This document shows positions 36,513 to 45,505 of a DNA stretch of 64,000 bases, piece by piece; the stretch's first letter is position 1; the number at the start of each line of letters is the position of its first letter. The translations under genes were made by a program, and so were the position numbers. The notes beneath the pieces are model-generated. The model ran no database searches and was not told the DNA's origin. It worked only from the letters and a program-made list of their open reading frames with translations. This DNA is from Cellvibrio sp. PSBB023. Lineage in GTDB: Bacteria > Pseudomonadota > Gammaproteobacteria > Pseudomonadales > Cellvibrionaceae. The DNA lies in NCBI RefSeq assembly GCF_002007605.1, contig NZ_CP019799.1, positions 310,001 through 374,000 on the forward strand. Reading direction: 5' to 3'.

Positions 36513-37544
36513 ATGAACCAAGCAGTAACCATTAATGTTGCCCAGAGTAATAGGGTAGAAACCATGTGGGATATGGCGCGCTGGCAACAACGCCTGTGGC
36601 TCTTGTTGGTGATTCAAGTGTTATTGGTGGTGGGTGTTTATGCCTATCAACAGAACTCCCGTGCAACACCAACGGCGGTACCTTTGTTGCCAGTGTCCAC
36701 CAACGTGATTGATCGCATTGAAATCGCTGATGCGACAACCAGTGTGCACTTGAATAAACAAGCGAATCGCTGGCAACTCACGCAGTCGTCCTTACCGGTA
36801 GACAATGAAAAAATCACCGCATTGTTGGAAAAGTTAAACGGATTGCGGTTGACCTGGCCGGTTGCCAATACCGCATCCAGCCACGAGCGGTTTGAAGTAG
36901 GCGAACAAAAATTCCAGCGCAAATTACGCCTTTATGAAGGTGATAAATTGCAGGCGGAATTTTATTTAGGCAGTTCACCTGGTTTCAAAAAAGTGCATTT
37001 GCGCCGTGCGGGTGATAGTCAGGTTTACAGCGTTGCACTCAGCACTATGGATGCAGCCACCAGTGGTGATGATTGGTTGAATAAACAACTGCTCACTACT
37101 AACAATCCAGTCAACATCAAAGGGCGCGATTACGAGCTGCAAAGGCAAGGTGAAAACTGGCAATTAGTTGATGAAACCGGTGCGTCATTAAACACCGAAA
37201 ATGTGACAGCCTTGGTGAAGGCGTTGGCTAGTTTGCAGGTGCAGTCTGTGGTGCAAGAAGCACCGAAGGGCGAGCCCATTACTCTTGCGGTAAAAAGTGC
37301 AGAAGGCAATTGGCAGTATGAATTTATCAAGACTGACGCTGGATATGTTGTCAAACGCAGTGATCGCGAACAGTACTTTTCACTGAGTGAGTATGAGTAT
37401 GAACGTATCGCTCAGGTCGTGCGTGAAAATCTATTGGCGCCGGCGACAACCACGCAGACAAGTCCGACAACATCAAACTCTGCAGCGACCAACCCGGTAG
37501 AGGCTGTTGTGCAAGACGCTACCAAAGGTTTGTTGGGTAATTGA
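36513..37544 (+). CDS. DUF4340 domain protein of the Gld-type ABC operon
   Basis: 343-aa membrane-anchored periplasmic protein. One N-terminal helix (about 28-46, RLWLLLVIQVLLVVGVYAY) is followed by beta-rich repeats. DUF4340 shows as two similar blocks: RWQLTQSSLPVDNEKITALL and, later, NWQLVDETGASLNTENVTALV. AGAAAGAGG precedes ATG 36513. It follows the fusion gene after 33 bases and is probably the third subunit or an accessory of the same exporter, since DUF4340 genes usually travel with GldA/F/G. The C-terminus is a Thr/Ser/Asn-rich tail. Function is unknown. Confidence 0.8.
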   Translation: MNQAVTINVAQSNRVETMWDMARWQQRLWLLLVIQVLLVVGVYAYQQNSRATPTAVPLLPVSTNVIDRIEIADATTSVHLNKQANRWQLTQSSLPVDNEKITALLEKLNGLRLTWPVANTASSHERFEVGEQKFQRKLRLYEGDKLQAEFYLGSSPGFKKVHLRRAGDSQVYSVALSTMDAATSGDDWLNKQLLTTNNPVNIKGRDYELQRQGENWQLVDETGASLNTENVTALVKALASLQVQSVVQEAPKGEPITLAVKSAEGNWQYEFIKTDAGYVVKRSDREQYFSLSEYEYERIAQVVRENLLAPATTTQTSPTTSNSAATNPVEAVVQDATKGLLGN

Positions 37545-37558
37545 CCTAACTAAAAACA

Positions 37559-37590
37559 AACAGCCCGGCATATGCCGGGCTGTTGTTATT
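37559..37590. terminator. Hairpin terminator between the DUF4340 gene and the YebC gene
   Basis: CAGCCCGGCA and TGCCGGGCTG form a long inverted repeat (37561-37582) with an A-rich left flank and TTGTTATTTG on the right. It can serve both convergent genes. Confidence 0.8.
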
Positions 37591-37638
37591 TGTATCTATG
37601 TTTCTAGCTGTCGCTATTTGCTTTTTGTTCAGCGGTGC

Positions 37639-38340
37639 TTAACCTGCTAAACCAACATAAACTTCATGCACATCATCATCGTTATCAATCGCAGCCAGGA
37701 ATGCTTCCACTTCTTCCAATGCTTCGCCAGATAAGCTCACGGGGTTTTTGGGTTTGTAGCCGAGTTTGGCAGACACAACAGTAAAACCTTGATCGGGCAG
37801 TGCTTTTTGTACCAGATCCAAATCGGTTGGGTCTGTGTAAAAGGTTGCAGTGCCATCGTCGTCTGCTTCGAAATCCTGTGCGCCGGCTTCGATTGCTGCC
37901 ATTTCTATATCGGCATCTTTCGTGGCTGGGCTGGCTTCGATAATGCCCAAGTGATCAAAATCCCAAGAGACAGAACCGGATGTACCTAACTGGCCTTTCC
38001 GGAATAAACCGCGAATATTGGAGATGGTGCGGTTGACGTTGTCGGTAAGGCATTCAACGATCACGGGCACCTGATGCGGTGCGTAACCTTCATAGGTGAC
38101 TTTTTCGTAACTGGCGGCGCCGTCGAGTTGGCCCGAGCCTTTTTTAATCGCGCGCTCCAATGTCTCGCGCGTCATTGATGCTTTTTTGGCTTGGACGATA
38201 GCGAGGCGTAGGCGCGGGTTCATATCCGGGTCTGCACCCGAGCGTGCTGCGATCATAATTTCTTTGGTGAGTTTGGTAAAAATTTTACCTTTTGCGCTCG
38301 CAGCTTCTTCTTTATGTTTTGCTTTCCATTGTGCGCCCAT
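37639..38340 (-). CDS. YebC/PmpR family protein (DUF28)
   Basis: 233-aa cytoplasmic protein of the YebC family. Family members act as transcription regulators or help translation of Pro-rich stretches; which role applies here is not visible. The hallmarks are [20 protein letters not shown], then [39 protein letters not shown], and [15 protein letters not shown]. The length is usual. The first residues differ from the GHSKW opening of classic YebC and read GAQWK, which is a common variant of the YeeN-like branch. In many genomes the gene is next to ruvC; here it stands between the ABC operon and dapD. Confidence 0.9.
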   Translation of the reverse strand: MGAQWKAKHKEEAASAKGKIFTKLTKEIMIAARSGADPDMNPRLRLAIVQAKKASMTRETLERAIKKGSGQLDGAASYEKVTYEGYAPHQVPVIVECLTDNVNRTISNIRGLFRKGQLGTSGSVSWDFDHLGIIEASPATKDADIEMAAIEAGAQDFEADDDGTATFYTDPTDLDLVQKALPDQGFTVVSAKLGYKPKNPVSLSGEALEEVEAFLAAIDNDDDVHEVYVGLAG

Positions 38341-38473
38341 GATTATCGCCTCGTTGTTTGCACAAACCCATTGTGCCTGGTTTATCGTTAGGGGCAGCTA
38401 CTTGCTGCGCCCGTTGTATGTAAATTATTCTGTATTCATCAGGGCACAATAAATTGCGCCCGAACCAATCAAA

Positions 38474-39505
38474 TTAATTCGCGTGCAATGCAGTATTTAA
38501 TTGCAACGCACTTTTATTGGTAACCACTTCCACGCGGCCCGTGATGGAATTGCGGCGGAATACCAAATCATTCACACCGGCAAGTTCACGCGCTTTGATA
38601 GTTTTCACTTCGTTGCCCGCATCGTCTAAGACCACCACTTTAGTTCCAGCAGTGATGTAGAGGCCGGATTCTACTTTGCAACGGTCGCCCAGTGGAATAC
38701 CAATACCGGCGTTAGCGCCAATCAATGACTCTTTACCAACAGAAATGACAATGTTTCCGCCGCCCGACAAGGTGCCCATGGTGGAGCTACCGCCGCCCAA
38801 ATCCGAACCGGCACCGACAAAGACACCGGCAGAAATACGGCCTTCAATCATCGCCGGGCCTTCGGTGCCCGCGTTAAAGTTAACAAAACCTTCGTGCATG
38901 ATGGTGGTGCCTTCGCCCAGGTATGCACCCAAACGCACGCGTGCAGTGTGCGCAACGCGCACGCCTTTAGGCACAACGTAGTTGGTCATTTTAGGGAATT
39001 TATCCACGCAGGATACTTCCAGTTCTTCACCATTCAAGCGCGCTTGCAATTGACGTGCGGGCAGTTCGTTAACATCAATAGCGCCTTGGTTGGTCCAGGC
39101 AACATTGGGCAGTACACCGAAAATACCGGCAAGCACTGTGTTGTGTGGTTTAACCAAGCGGTGCGACAACAAATGTAATTTTAAATAACCTTCCGGTACA
39201 GACGTCGGGTTAGTGTCTGTCGCGAGCAACGTAGCAACCAGAGGACGTTTGCTGGTAGCCAGTGACTTTGCCAATTCTGCTTGCGCGCTATCACCGGCAA
39301 TAGTGAGAGCTTGGGCGATTTCACTGGCTTGGTTGGTGGTCAAGGCAATTGCTTGGTTACCTTCGTTATAGCCGACAATAGTGGCAATGGCACGTGCGAC
39401 AGCTTCTGATGGAGCGAGAACGGGTTGGGCATAGAATACTTCCAGCCATTCACCTTTTGCGTTCTGGGTGCCGATGCCTAAGCCTAATGCGTAAAGTTGA
39501 GTCAT
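38474..39505 (-). CDS. dapD: 2,3,4,5-tetrahydropyridine-2,6-dicarboxylate N-succinyltransferase DapD
   Basis: Cytoplasmic trimeric acyltransferase using succinyl-CoA in lysine and diaminopimelate synthesis. I chose ATG 39505, with AGGAAA upstream; the open frame starts 5 codons earlier at 39520. The 343-aa protein belongs to the long form, like Pseudomonas DapD, rather than the 274-aa E. coli form. The left-handed beta-helix shows hexapeptide steps, for example GEGTTIMHEGFVNFNAG, SAGVFVGAGSDLGGGSS, and LIGANAGIGIPLGDRCKVES. dapC lies three genes upstream in the same strand run; an ArsC-like gene and nth come between. Confidence 0.94.
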   Translation of the reverse strand: MTQLYALGLGIGTQNAKGEWLEVFYAQPVLAPSEAVARAIATIVGYNEGNQAIALTTNQASEIAQALTIAGDSAQAELAKSLATSKRPLVATLLATDTNPTSVPEGYLKLHLLSHRLVKPHNTVLAGIFGVLPNVAWTNQGAIDVNELPARQLQARLNGEELEVSCVDKFPKMTNYVVPKGVRVAHTARVRLGAYLGEGTTIMHEGFVNFNAGTEGPAMIEGRISAGVFVGAGSDLGGGSSTMGTLSGGGNIVISVGKESLIGANAGIGIPLGDRCKVESGLYITAGTKVVVLDDAGNEVKTIKARELAGVNDLVFRRNSITGRVEVVTNKSALQLNTALHAN

Positions 39506-39532
39506 ATTTTTTCCTGACAATAGTTCAAATAA

Positions 39533-39877
39533 TTAATTAAAAATCTTGCTGTATTCGGCGTCTTTAAAGCCGACGTATGCTTGTGTGCCGGTATCCAGTA
39601 ATGGGCGTTTTATCAGCGTTGGATTTTCCACAATCACTGCTACGGCCGTGTCAGCATTAAAATTGTCTTTGATGCTGTCATTTAATTCTTTCCAGGTGGT
39701 GCTGCGTTTGTTCACCAGTGTTTCCAAACCGATTTCAGCAATCCACTTTTTGACTTGAGGCTCACCCAAACCATCGGCACGGAAATCGTGAAAGTGATAA
39801 TCCACTTTATGGTGTTCAAGCCATGCGCGGGCTTTTTTGACTGTGTCGCAGTTTTTAATGCCGTATAAGGTAATCAT
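39533..39877 (-). CDS. ArsC family reductase (YffB/Spx-like)
   Basis: 114-aa thioredoxin-fold protein of the ArsC/Spx superfamily. It starts MITLYGIKNCDTVKKARAWL, where a single Cys (C10) replaces the CxxC of thioredoxins. The segment VNKRSTTWKEL and the LIKRPLLDTG loop are YffB-like. The exact activity of YffB-type proteins is not settled. Its ATG overlaps the nth stop codon (ATGA). The gene also lies between dapC and dapD in Pseudomonas, where it is similarly unexplained. Confidence 0.85.
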   Translation of the reverse strand: MITLYGIKNCDTVKKARAWLEHHKVDYHFHDFRADGLGEPQVKKWIAEIGLETLVNKRSTTWKELNDSIKDNFNADTAVAVIVENPTLIKRPLLDTGTQAYVGFKDAEYSKIFN

Positions 39878-40548
39878 GGTTTCAGTACAATTTTAGGTTT
39901 TTTACGATTGGGGTAACAGGTTCGACAAATATCACACACAGTGCCATCGCAACCGCGTGCGGAGCAAAATTCACGCCCGTAATAAATAATTTGCAAATGC
40001 AGTGCATTCCAACTCTCTTGCGGGAACAGGCGTTTTAAATCTTTTTCGGTTTGCACCACATTCTTGCCGTTGGTTAAGCCCCAGCGCTGGGCAAGGCGAT
40101 GGATGTGGGTATCTACCGCAAACGCAGGCACCCCAAATGCTTGGCTCATGACTACGCTGGCCGTTTTGTGACCCACACCGGGCAGCCGTTCCAGTGCGTC
40201 CCAATCCTGGGGTACTTGACCATTGTGTTCATTGACCAGCATGTTGGATAACACTGAAATCGCTTTGGATTTCTGCGGTGATAATCCACAAGGGCGAATA
40301 ATGGCTTGAATATTTTCGACCGGCACTTTCGCCATGTCGAATGGATTATCTGCCAATTCAAACAGTGCCGGTGTCACCGTGTTCACGCGCTCATCGGTAC
40401 ATTGGGCGGATAGCAGTACCGCTACCAACAAGGTGTAAGCGTCTTTGTGATGCAAGGGGATCGGCGGATTAGGGTAGAGGCTTTGCAATCGTTGCAAAAT
40501 AAATTTAACCCGCTCCGCCTTGCTCAAATTTTTTACAGCGTCACTCAT
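39874..40548 (-). CDS. nth: Endonuclease III (Nth) with an altered Fe-S cysteine pattern
   Basis: Bifunctional DNA glycosylase/AP lyase for oxidised pyrimidines, 224 aa. The helix-hairpin-helix and catalytic Lys read ERLPGVGHKTASVVMS, and the catalytic Asp is in FAVDTHIHRLAQRWG. At the C-terminus the Cys spacing is C-x4-C-x4-C-x2-C-x2-C (CSARGCDGTVCDICRTC), not the usual C-x6-C-x2-C-x5-C. The cluster may be ligated differently. The gene is in a coupled run: the nth start overlaps the dapC stop, and its own stop overlaps the ArsC-like gene. nth usually sits next to rnf genes, which are absent here. Confidence 0.93.
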   Translation of the reverse strand: MSDAVKNLSKAERVKFILQRLQSLYPNPPIPLHHKDAYTLLVAVLLSAQCTDERVNTVTPALFELADNPFDMAKVPVENIQAIIRPCGLSPQKSKAISVLSNMLVNEHNGQVPQDWDALERLPGVGHKTASVVMSQAFGVPAFAVDTHIHRLAQRWGLTNGKNVVQTEKDLKRLFPQESWNALHLQIIYYGREFCSARGCDGTVCDICRTCYPNRKKPKIVLKP

Positions 40549-41744
40549 AGTGTTTTTACAAAAGCTTTGATGCGCTCGGCAGCTTCAATACATTCTGCCA
40601 GCGGAGCAACCAATGCCAGGCGGACATAATCTTCACCGGGATTAATGCCATTGGCTTCACGTGCTAAATAACTGCCAGGCAAAGTGGTCACTTTTTGCTG
40701 GGCAAATAATTGCTGTGCAAAGGCTTCGCCTTTAATCGGTGTTTTAGGCCAGAGGTAAAAACTGGCGTCTGGTTTCTGTACGTCCAGGCAACCATCCAAC
40801 ACTTTCAGTACTGCATCGAATTTTTCGCGGTAAGCGGTGCGGTTGGCAATAACATGCTGCTCATCCTGCCAAGCGGCAACACTGGCTAGTTGGGTTGGTA
40901 CAGGCATGGCGCACCCGTGGTAGGTGCGATACAGCAAAAACTTTTCCAGAATGTCGGCATCACCGCCTACAAAGCCGGAGCGTAAACCGGGTAAGTTGGA
41001 GCGCTTGGACAAGCTGTGAAATACCACACAGCGCGCGAAGTCATCGCGCCCCAATTCTGCACAAGCTTGTAATAAACCTACTGGTGGGTGTTGTTCATCA
41101 AAATACAATTCTGAGTAGCATTCATCAGAAGCGATAACAAAATCGTATTGATCCGCAAGTGCAATCAGCTCTTTCAATTGTGCTGAATTCATAACGGCGC
41201 CGGTAGGATTGCCGGGTGAACAAATAAATAATAATTGGCAGCGCTCCCATACGGCGGCCGGGACGGCGGCAAAATCCGGAATAAAATTATTGTCGGGTGT
41301 GCAGTTCAGAAAATAGGGTTCTGCTCCCGAGAGAATCGCCGCCCCTTCATAAATTTGATAAAACGGATTGGGCGATACTACAAGCGGATTGGGTTTGCTG
41401 CGATCAATAATTGCCTGCGCAAAGGCAAACAGTGCCTCACGTGTCCCGTTCACTGGCAGTACATGCTTGTCTGCGGTAAAACTGCCCGGGGTCAACTGAA
41501 AGCGTTTTGTCGCCCACGCGGCAATAGCAGTACGCAATTCCGGTAACCCTTTGGTCGTGGGGTAGTTGGATAATTTATTCAAGTTATTGACGAGTGTATC
41601 CAATACAAACCCGGGCGGTTCGTGTTTGGGTTCGCCAATGGATAACATAATGTCGGTTAACGCGCTTGGGGGAGTAACGGCTGCCTTGAGTGCAGCCAGT
41701 TTTTCAAACGGATAGGGATGCAGATGGTTTAAATCCGGATTCAT
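40545..41744 (-). CDS. dapC: Succinyldiaminopimelate aminotransferase DapC
   Basis: PLP-dependent class I/II aminotransferase, 399 aa, that converts N-succinyl-2-amino-6-ketopimelate using glutamate. The PLP lysine is in FHSLSKRSNLPGLRSGF, the cofactor phosphate cradle is NGTREALFAF, and other conserved parts are SPGNPTGAVM and ASDECYSELYF. The context, between glnD and nth and dapD as in Pseudomonas, supports DapC rather than a general aspartate aminotransferase. The stop overlaps the nth start. Confidence 0.93.
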   Translation of the reverse strand: MNPDLNHLHPYPFEKLAALKAAVTPPSALTDIMLSIGEPKHEPPGFVLDTLVNNLNKLSNYPTTKGLPELRTAIAAWATKRFQLTPGSFTADKHVLPVNGTREALFAFAQAIIDRSKPNPLVVSPNPFYQIYEGAAILSGAEPYFLNCTPDNNFIPDFAAVPAAVWERCQLLFICSPGNPTGAVMNSAQLKELIALADQYDFVIASDECYSELYFDEQHPPVGLLQACAELGRDDFARCVVFHSLSKRSNLPGLRSGFVGGDADILEKFLLYRTYHGCAMPVPTQLASVAAWQDEQHVIANRTAYREKFDAVLKVLDGCLDVQKPDASFYLWPKTPIKGEAFAQQLFAQQKVTTLPGSYLAREANGINPGEDYVRLALVAPLAECIEAAERIKAFVKTL

Positions 41745-41761
41745 AATCTCATCAACAATAA

Positions 41762-44548
41762 TTAATGTTTATCGACGCGTTTATCGAGTTGTTCGCGAAT
41801 TTCTTGCTGCAACTGTTCACACAAAGTGACATCGCCCAAGGGCTTTCCATCGTTATCGGCGATAAAGAAAATATCTTCTACGCGCTCGCCCAAGGTGGCG
41901 ATTTTGGCGTTGAGTAGCTGGATATCATAGTCCATGAAGATTCGCCCAATGCAGGCCAGCAAGCCGGGGCGATCGGGACTGATAACTTCCAGCACACTGC
42001 AATTGCGAATGGTATCGGTGCTGAGTGATGTGCGAGTAGGTGAGGCAAAGTATTTGAGTCGGCGCGGTGTGCGGCGGCCAATGATATCGCGATAGTTATC
42101 CACCAAACTCAATTCTTCCAGTAGCGCTTGCTGGATTTTTTTCAGCAGTGTTTGATTGTTGCCCAAGGGCTCACCATTTTCATTGAGCACAAAAAAAGTG
42201 TCTATGGTATAGCCGGATTTGGAGCTGTAAATCTTGGCATCCTGAATGCTGAGGTTGAGCAAGCTCAAGGCAGTGGCGGCCGCAACGAACACATTCTTCT
42301 GATTTTTACTGTACACAAAAATTTGTGTAGCACCGGCTAATTCTTTGCTGGTGGTTTTTTTAATCAGGATTAAAGGTTTGTCATCGGTACGCGCGGCAAT
42401 TGCTTCGGTGTGCCAGGCAATATCGGTAAAGTTTTCACGCAGGAAATAGTCTTCATCCATATCGCCCCACAGCGCAACCACTTGCTCTTTGCTCAGCCCT
42501 TTGCGTGCCAGTTTGCGAATGGCAGCTTGCTGCGTTTCTTCAATCAGGTCGTGTTTGTCGACAGTGTTTTCCAGACCGCGCCGCAATGCGCGGCGAGTAT
42601 CCAAATACAGGTTGCGCATTAGACTGGCGCGCCAGGTATTCCACAGTTCTTTGTTGGTGCCATTAATATCAGCTACTGTGAGGCAGTAGAGGTAATCAAG
42701 GTGCAACTGATCACCAACAGTAAGCGCAAATTTATGGATTACATCCGGATCTGAAATATCCTGTTTTTGCGATACTTGCGACATCAACAAATGTTTTTCC
42801 ACCAGCCAGCAAATCAGACGGGTTTCGCGCGGTGATATACCGTGGCGAGTACAAAATTCTTCGGCGTCAACCGCGCCCAACGTGGAGTGATCGCCGCCGC
42901 GTCCTTTACCAATATCGTGATACAAACCGGCAATGTACAGCAGCTCCAGTTTGGGCAAGCGTGTCATGATAGTTGCCGCGACAGGAAAATCTTCTTTGGC
43001 GGAGGGCAGTAAAAAGTTACACATGTTCTGCACGACTTTTAATGTGTGTGCATCCACGGTGTAGATATGGAACAAGTCGTGCTGCATTTGCCCGGTGACC
43101 TGACCAAACTCTGGCAGGTACAGGCCGAGAATACCGTAGCGCGACATACGCTTTAACTGCTCAACCAATCCAGCAGGGTGCTGCAAGAGTTTGATAAATA
43201 ATTGCGTATTTTTAGGGTTGCTACGGAAGTTATCGTCAATAAGATAACGGCTTTCGCGAATCCAGCGGATGGTGGAAGCACGCACTCCCTGGATCTGCGG
43301 GTTTTGTGCCATAAGCACAAACATTTCTAACAGCGCGGACGGGTTTTCCTCAAAGACATAAGTGTGTGTTGCTTCGATAAAATTATCGCGCAACTGAAAG
43401 CGCTCATTAATAGACACCACACTTTTGGTTTTGCCTTTTTGTAAAATCGCTTCGGACAAAAATTGCAGCACCACATCGTTAAGCTCGCGCAGGGCAAGCA
43501 CAGTGCGATAATACTTGTGCATGAACTGCTCAACAGCAAGGCCTTCATGGTTGTCGCTGTAACCGAATAATTTGGCGATCTCACGCTGGTAATCAAACAG
43601 CAGCCGCTCTTCCGGGCGCTTGGCAACCATATGCAATGCATAGCGCACACGCCACAAGTATTCTTCGCCGGAGTTAATCAGTGAAAACTCTTCGTCGGTG
43701 AAAAAACCTTTGCCTTCCAATTGTTTAATGGTGCGCACACCAAAGTAGCGTTTGGTAACCCAATTGATGGTCTGAATATCGCGCAAGCCGCCGGGCGCAT
43801 TTTTGATGTTGGGTTCCAGGTTGTATTCGGTATCGTTATATTTTTTATGGCGATCCAATTGTTCCTGGTATTTAGCGCTGAAAAATTCTTCAATCGACCA
43901 GATTTTATCTGGCGCGGCTTCTTTCATTAATTCGTGACGCAGGGAGCTATCGCCCACCAAGGTACGCGATTCCATGATATTGGTCGCTACGGTAATGTCG
44001 GTGCGCGCTATATCAATAGTTTGTTTAACGGTGCGCACACTGCTACCAATTTCCAGTCCTATATCCCACAGCAGGGTGAGAAATTTTTCGATATTTCCTT
44101 TGCAGCTTTCAAAGACTTCGGGGTGGTGCAGTATTAACAAATCAATGTCAGAGCAGGGGTGCAACTCACCGCGTCCATAACCACCAACGGCTTCCAGGCT
44201 GATGTGTGCAGGCCAGCGGAATTGGTGCCAGGCATAGTGGAGTATGCAATCGATGAACAGCGCGCGCTCGTACACCAAGCTGCGAATATCTTCGCCTTCA
44301 ATAAAGCGACGATTGGCTTGGGTGCTCGCGGCGTTTATCGCATCTTTAAAGACCCCGATAATGGGCTTTTCCGCCAAGGCACGGCGAAAGCGGCTCTGGT
44401 CAAAAAAGAATAAGGGGCGCTCAAAATAAGGCACCTCCTCCATAGATACCGGAGTATCTATTGGGGGAGTGGCGACGCTATCGCTGGTATCCAGTTCAGG
44501 TTGTGAGGATTTGTTGAAAACACGCGCGATAAAATCGGAAATGCTCAT
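41762..44548 (-). CDS. glnD: [Protein-PII] uridylyltransferase / uridylyl-removing enzyme GlnD
   Basis: Cytoplasmic nitrogen sensor that uridylylates PII (GlnB) under nitrogen limitation and removes UMP when glutamine is high. The 928 aa slightly exceed E. coli GlnD (890), with about 40 extra residues at the N-terminus. Domains in order: nucleotidyltransferase (GGYGRGELHPCSDIDLLIL), helical spacer, HD hydrolase (YIAGLYHDIGKGRGGDHS), then two ACT domains (near IFVYSKNQKNVFVAAATALS and LEVISPDRPGLLACIGR). All catalytic motifs are intact. It is 3 bases after map's stop and 17 bases before dapC, so one transcript is likely. Confidence 0.95.
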   Translation of the reverse strand: MSISDFIARVFNKSSQPELDTSDSVATPPIDTPVSMEEVPYFERPLFFFDQSRFRRALAEKPIIGVFKDAINAASTQANRRFIEGEDIRSLVYERALFIDCILHYAWHQFRWPAHISLEAVGGYGRGELHPCSDIDLLILHHPEVFESCKGNIEKFLTLLWDIGLEIGSSVRTVKQTIDIARTDITVATNIMESRTLVGDSSLRHELMKEAAPDKIWSIEEFFSAKYQEQLDRHKKYNDTEYNLEPNIKNAPGGLRDIQTINWVTKRYFGVRTIKQLEGKGFFTDEEFSLINSGEEYLWRVRYALHMVAKRPEERLLFDYQREIAKLFGYSDNHEGLAVEQFMHKYYRTVLALRELNDVVLQFLSEAILQKGKTKSVVSINERFQLRDNFIEATHTYVFEENPSALLEMFVLMAQNPQIQGVRASTIRWIRESRYLIDDNFRSNPKNTQLFIKLLQHPAGLVEQLKRMSRYGILGLYLPEFGQVTGQMQHDLFHIYTVDAHTLKVVQNMCNFLLPSAKEDFPVAATIMTRLPKLELLYIAGLYHDIGKGRGGDHSTLGAVDAEEFCTRHGISPRETRLICWLVEKHLLMSQVSQKQDISDPDVIHKFALTVGDQLHLDYLYCLTVADINGTNKELWNTWRASLMRNLYLDTRRALRRGLENTVDKHDLIEETQQAAIRKLARKGLSKEQVVALWGDMDEDYFLRENFTDIAWHTEAIAARTDDKPLILIKKTTSKELAGATQIFVYSKNQKNVFVAAATALSLLNLSIQDAKIYSSKSGYTIDTFFVLNENGEPLGNNQTLLKKIQQALLEELSLVDNYRDIIGRRTPRRLKYFASPTRTSLSTDTIRNCSVLEVISPDRPGLLACIGRIFMDYDIQLLNAKIATLGERVEDIFFIADNDGKPLGDVTLCEQLQQEIREQLDKRVDKH

Positions 44549-44551
44549 AAA

Positions 44552-45322
44552 TTAAAATACTTCGCCAGTACGTGCGGTAAAAACTTCAACACCGTCACGG
44601 GTGACGACCATGGTGTGTTCCCATTGTGCCGAGAGTCGGCCGTCTTTGGTTTCTACGGTCCAGCCATCGCTTTTCAGTTTGGTGTGGGGTTTGCCTGCAT
44701 TGATCATCGGTTCAATGGTGAAGCACATGCCTTCTTTTAATTCCATTCCCGTATCCGGGCGGCCATAGTGAAGGATCTGCGGATCTTCATGAAACACCTT
44801 GCCAATACCGTGGCCACAGTATTCGCGCACTACGGAATAGTAATTGGATTCAGCATGTTGCTGGATAACGTGGCCTATATCGCCCAGGCGGCAACCGGGT
44901 TTTACCAGTTTGATGGCTTTGTACATGCACTCCTGAGTCACCTGCACCAAACGCTCGGCATGAGGGGCGGGTGTGCCAACAAAGTACATAGCACTGGTAT
45001 CGCCGTGATAACCCTCATAGATCACAGTGACATCAATATTGACGATATCGCCCGCTTTCAGCACTTTTTTCTCGGAGGGAATACCGTGGCAAATCACCTG
45101 ATTCACCGAGGTGCAAATTGATTTGGGAAAACCGCGGTAACCCAGGCAGGCGGGGATGGCCTTTTGCACATTCACTATGTGATCGTGGCAGATCTTATCC
45201 AGTTCGGCGGTGGTTACGCCTGGCTGCACATATTGACCAATCATTTCCAATACTTCGGCTGCCATGCGGCCTGCGACACGCATTTTGGCGATTTCTTCGG
45301 GAGTTTTGATAGTTACTGACAT
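44552..45322 (-). CDS. map: Type I methionine aminopeptidase Map
   Basis: Removes the N-terminal methionine of nascent proteins. The 256 aa agree with E. coli Map (264). The di-metal ligands are in VNIDVTVIYEGYHGDTSAM, with D, D, and the His in REYCGHGIGKVFHEDP; Glu ligands are in FTIEPM and QWEHTM. It heads the minus-strand map-glnD-dapC-nth-arsC-dapD run. In E. coli and Pseudomonas map is divergent from rpsB; here uxuA has been placed between them. A weak promoter candidate, TTGGTC and TAGAAT (45363-45393), precedes it. Confidence 0.95.
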   Translation of the reverse strand: MSVTIKTPEEIAKMRVAGRMAAEVLEMIGQYVQPGVTTAELDKICHDHIVNVQKAIPACLGYRGFPKSICTSVNQVICHGIPSEKKVLKAGDIVNIDVTVIYEGYHGDTSAMYFVGTPAPHAERLVQVTQECMYKAIKLVKPGCRLGDIGHVIQQHAESNYYSVVREYCGHGIGKVFHEDPQILHYGRPDTGMELKEGMCFTIEPMINAGKPHTKLKSDGWTVETKDGRLSAQWEHTMVVTRDGVEVFTARTGEVF

Positions 45323-45362
45323 GAATTCAGGGTATCTCGGCGGGTGAATAGAAAGTTACAAC

Positions 45363-45393
45363 ATTCTAAACGATTCCGACCTGTTTTGACCAA
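45363..45393 (-). promoter_or_regulatory. Candidate promoter of map-glnD-dapC
   Basis: On the minus strand TTGGTC (45388-45393) and TAGAAT (45363-45368) are 19 bases apart. The -10 matches 5 of 6 bases, but the spacing is long. Confidence 0.35.
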
Positions 45394-45459
45394 AATCAAT
45401 CCTCTATCAGGGTTATAGCAGTCTCTGGATTTGCAGCAGTGATATATAAGAAGGGAGAG

Positions 45460-45483
45460 GTCAGGCGGTAAAGACCGCCTGAC
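45460..45483 (-). terminator. Candidate terminator hairpin after uxuA
   Basis: The 10-bp perfect inverted repeat GTCAGGCGGT / ACCGCCTGAC has a 4-nt loop. On minus it is followed by CTCTCCCTTCTT, a pyrimidine tract with few T in a row, so the terminator call is tentative. Confidence 0.5.
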
Positions 45484-45505
45484 TCATGGGGAAGGGGGGC
45501 TGAGT

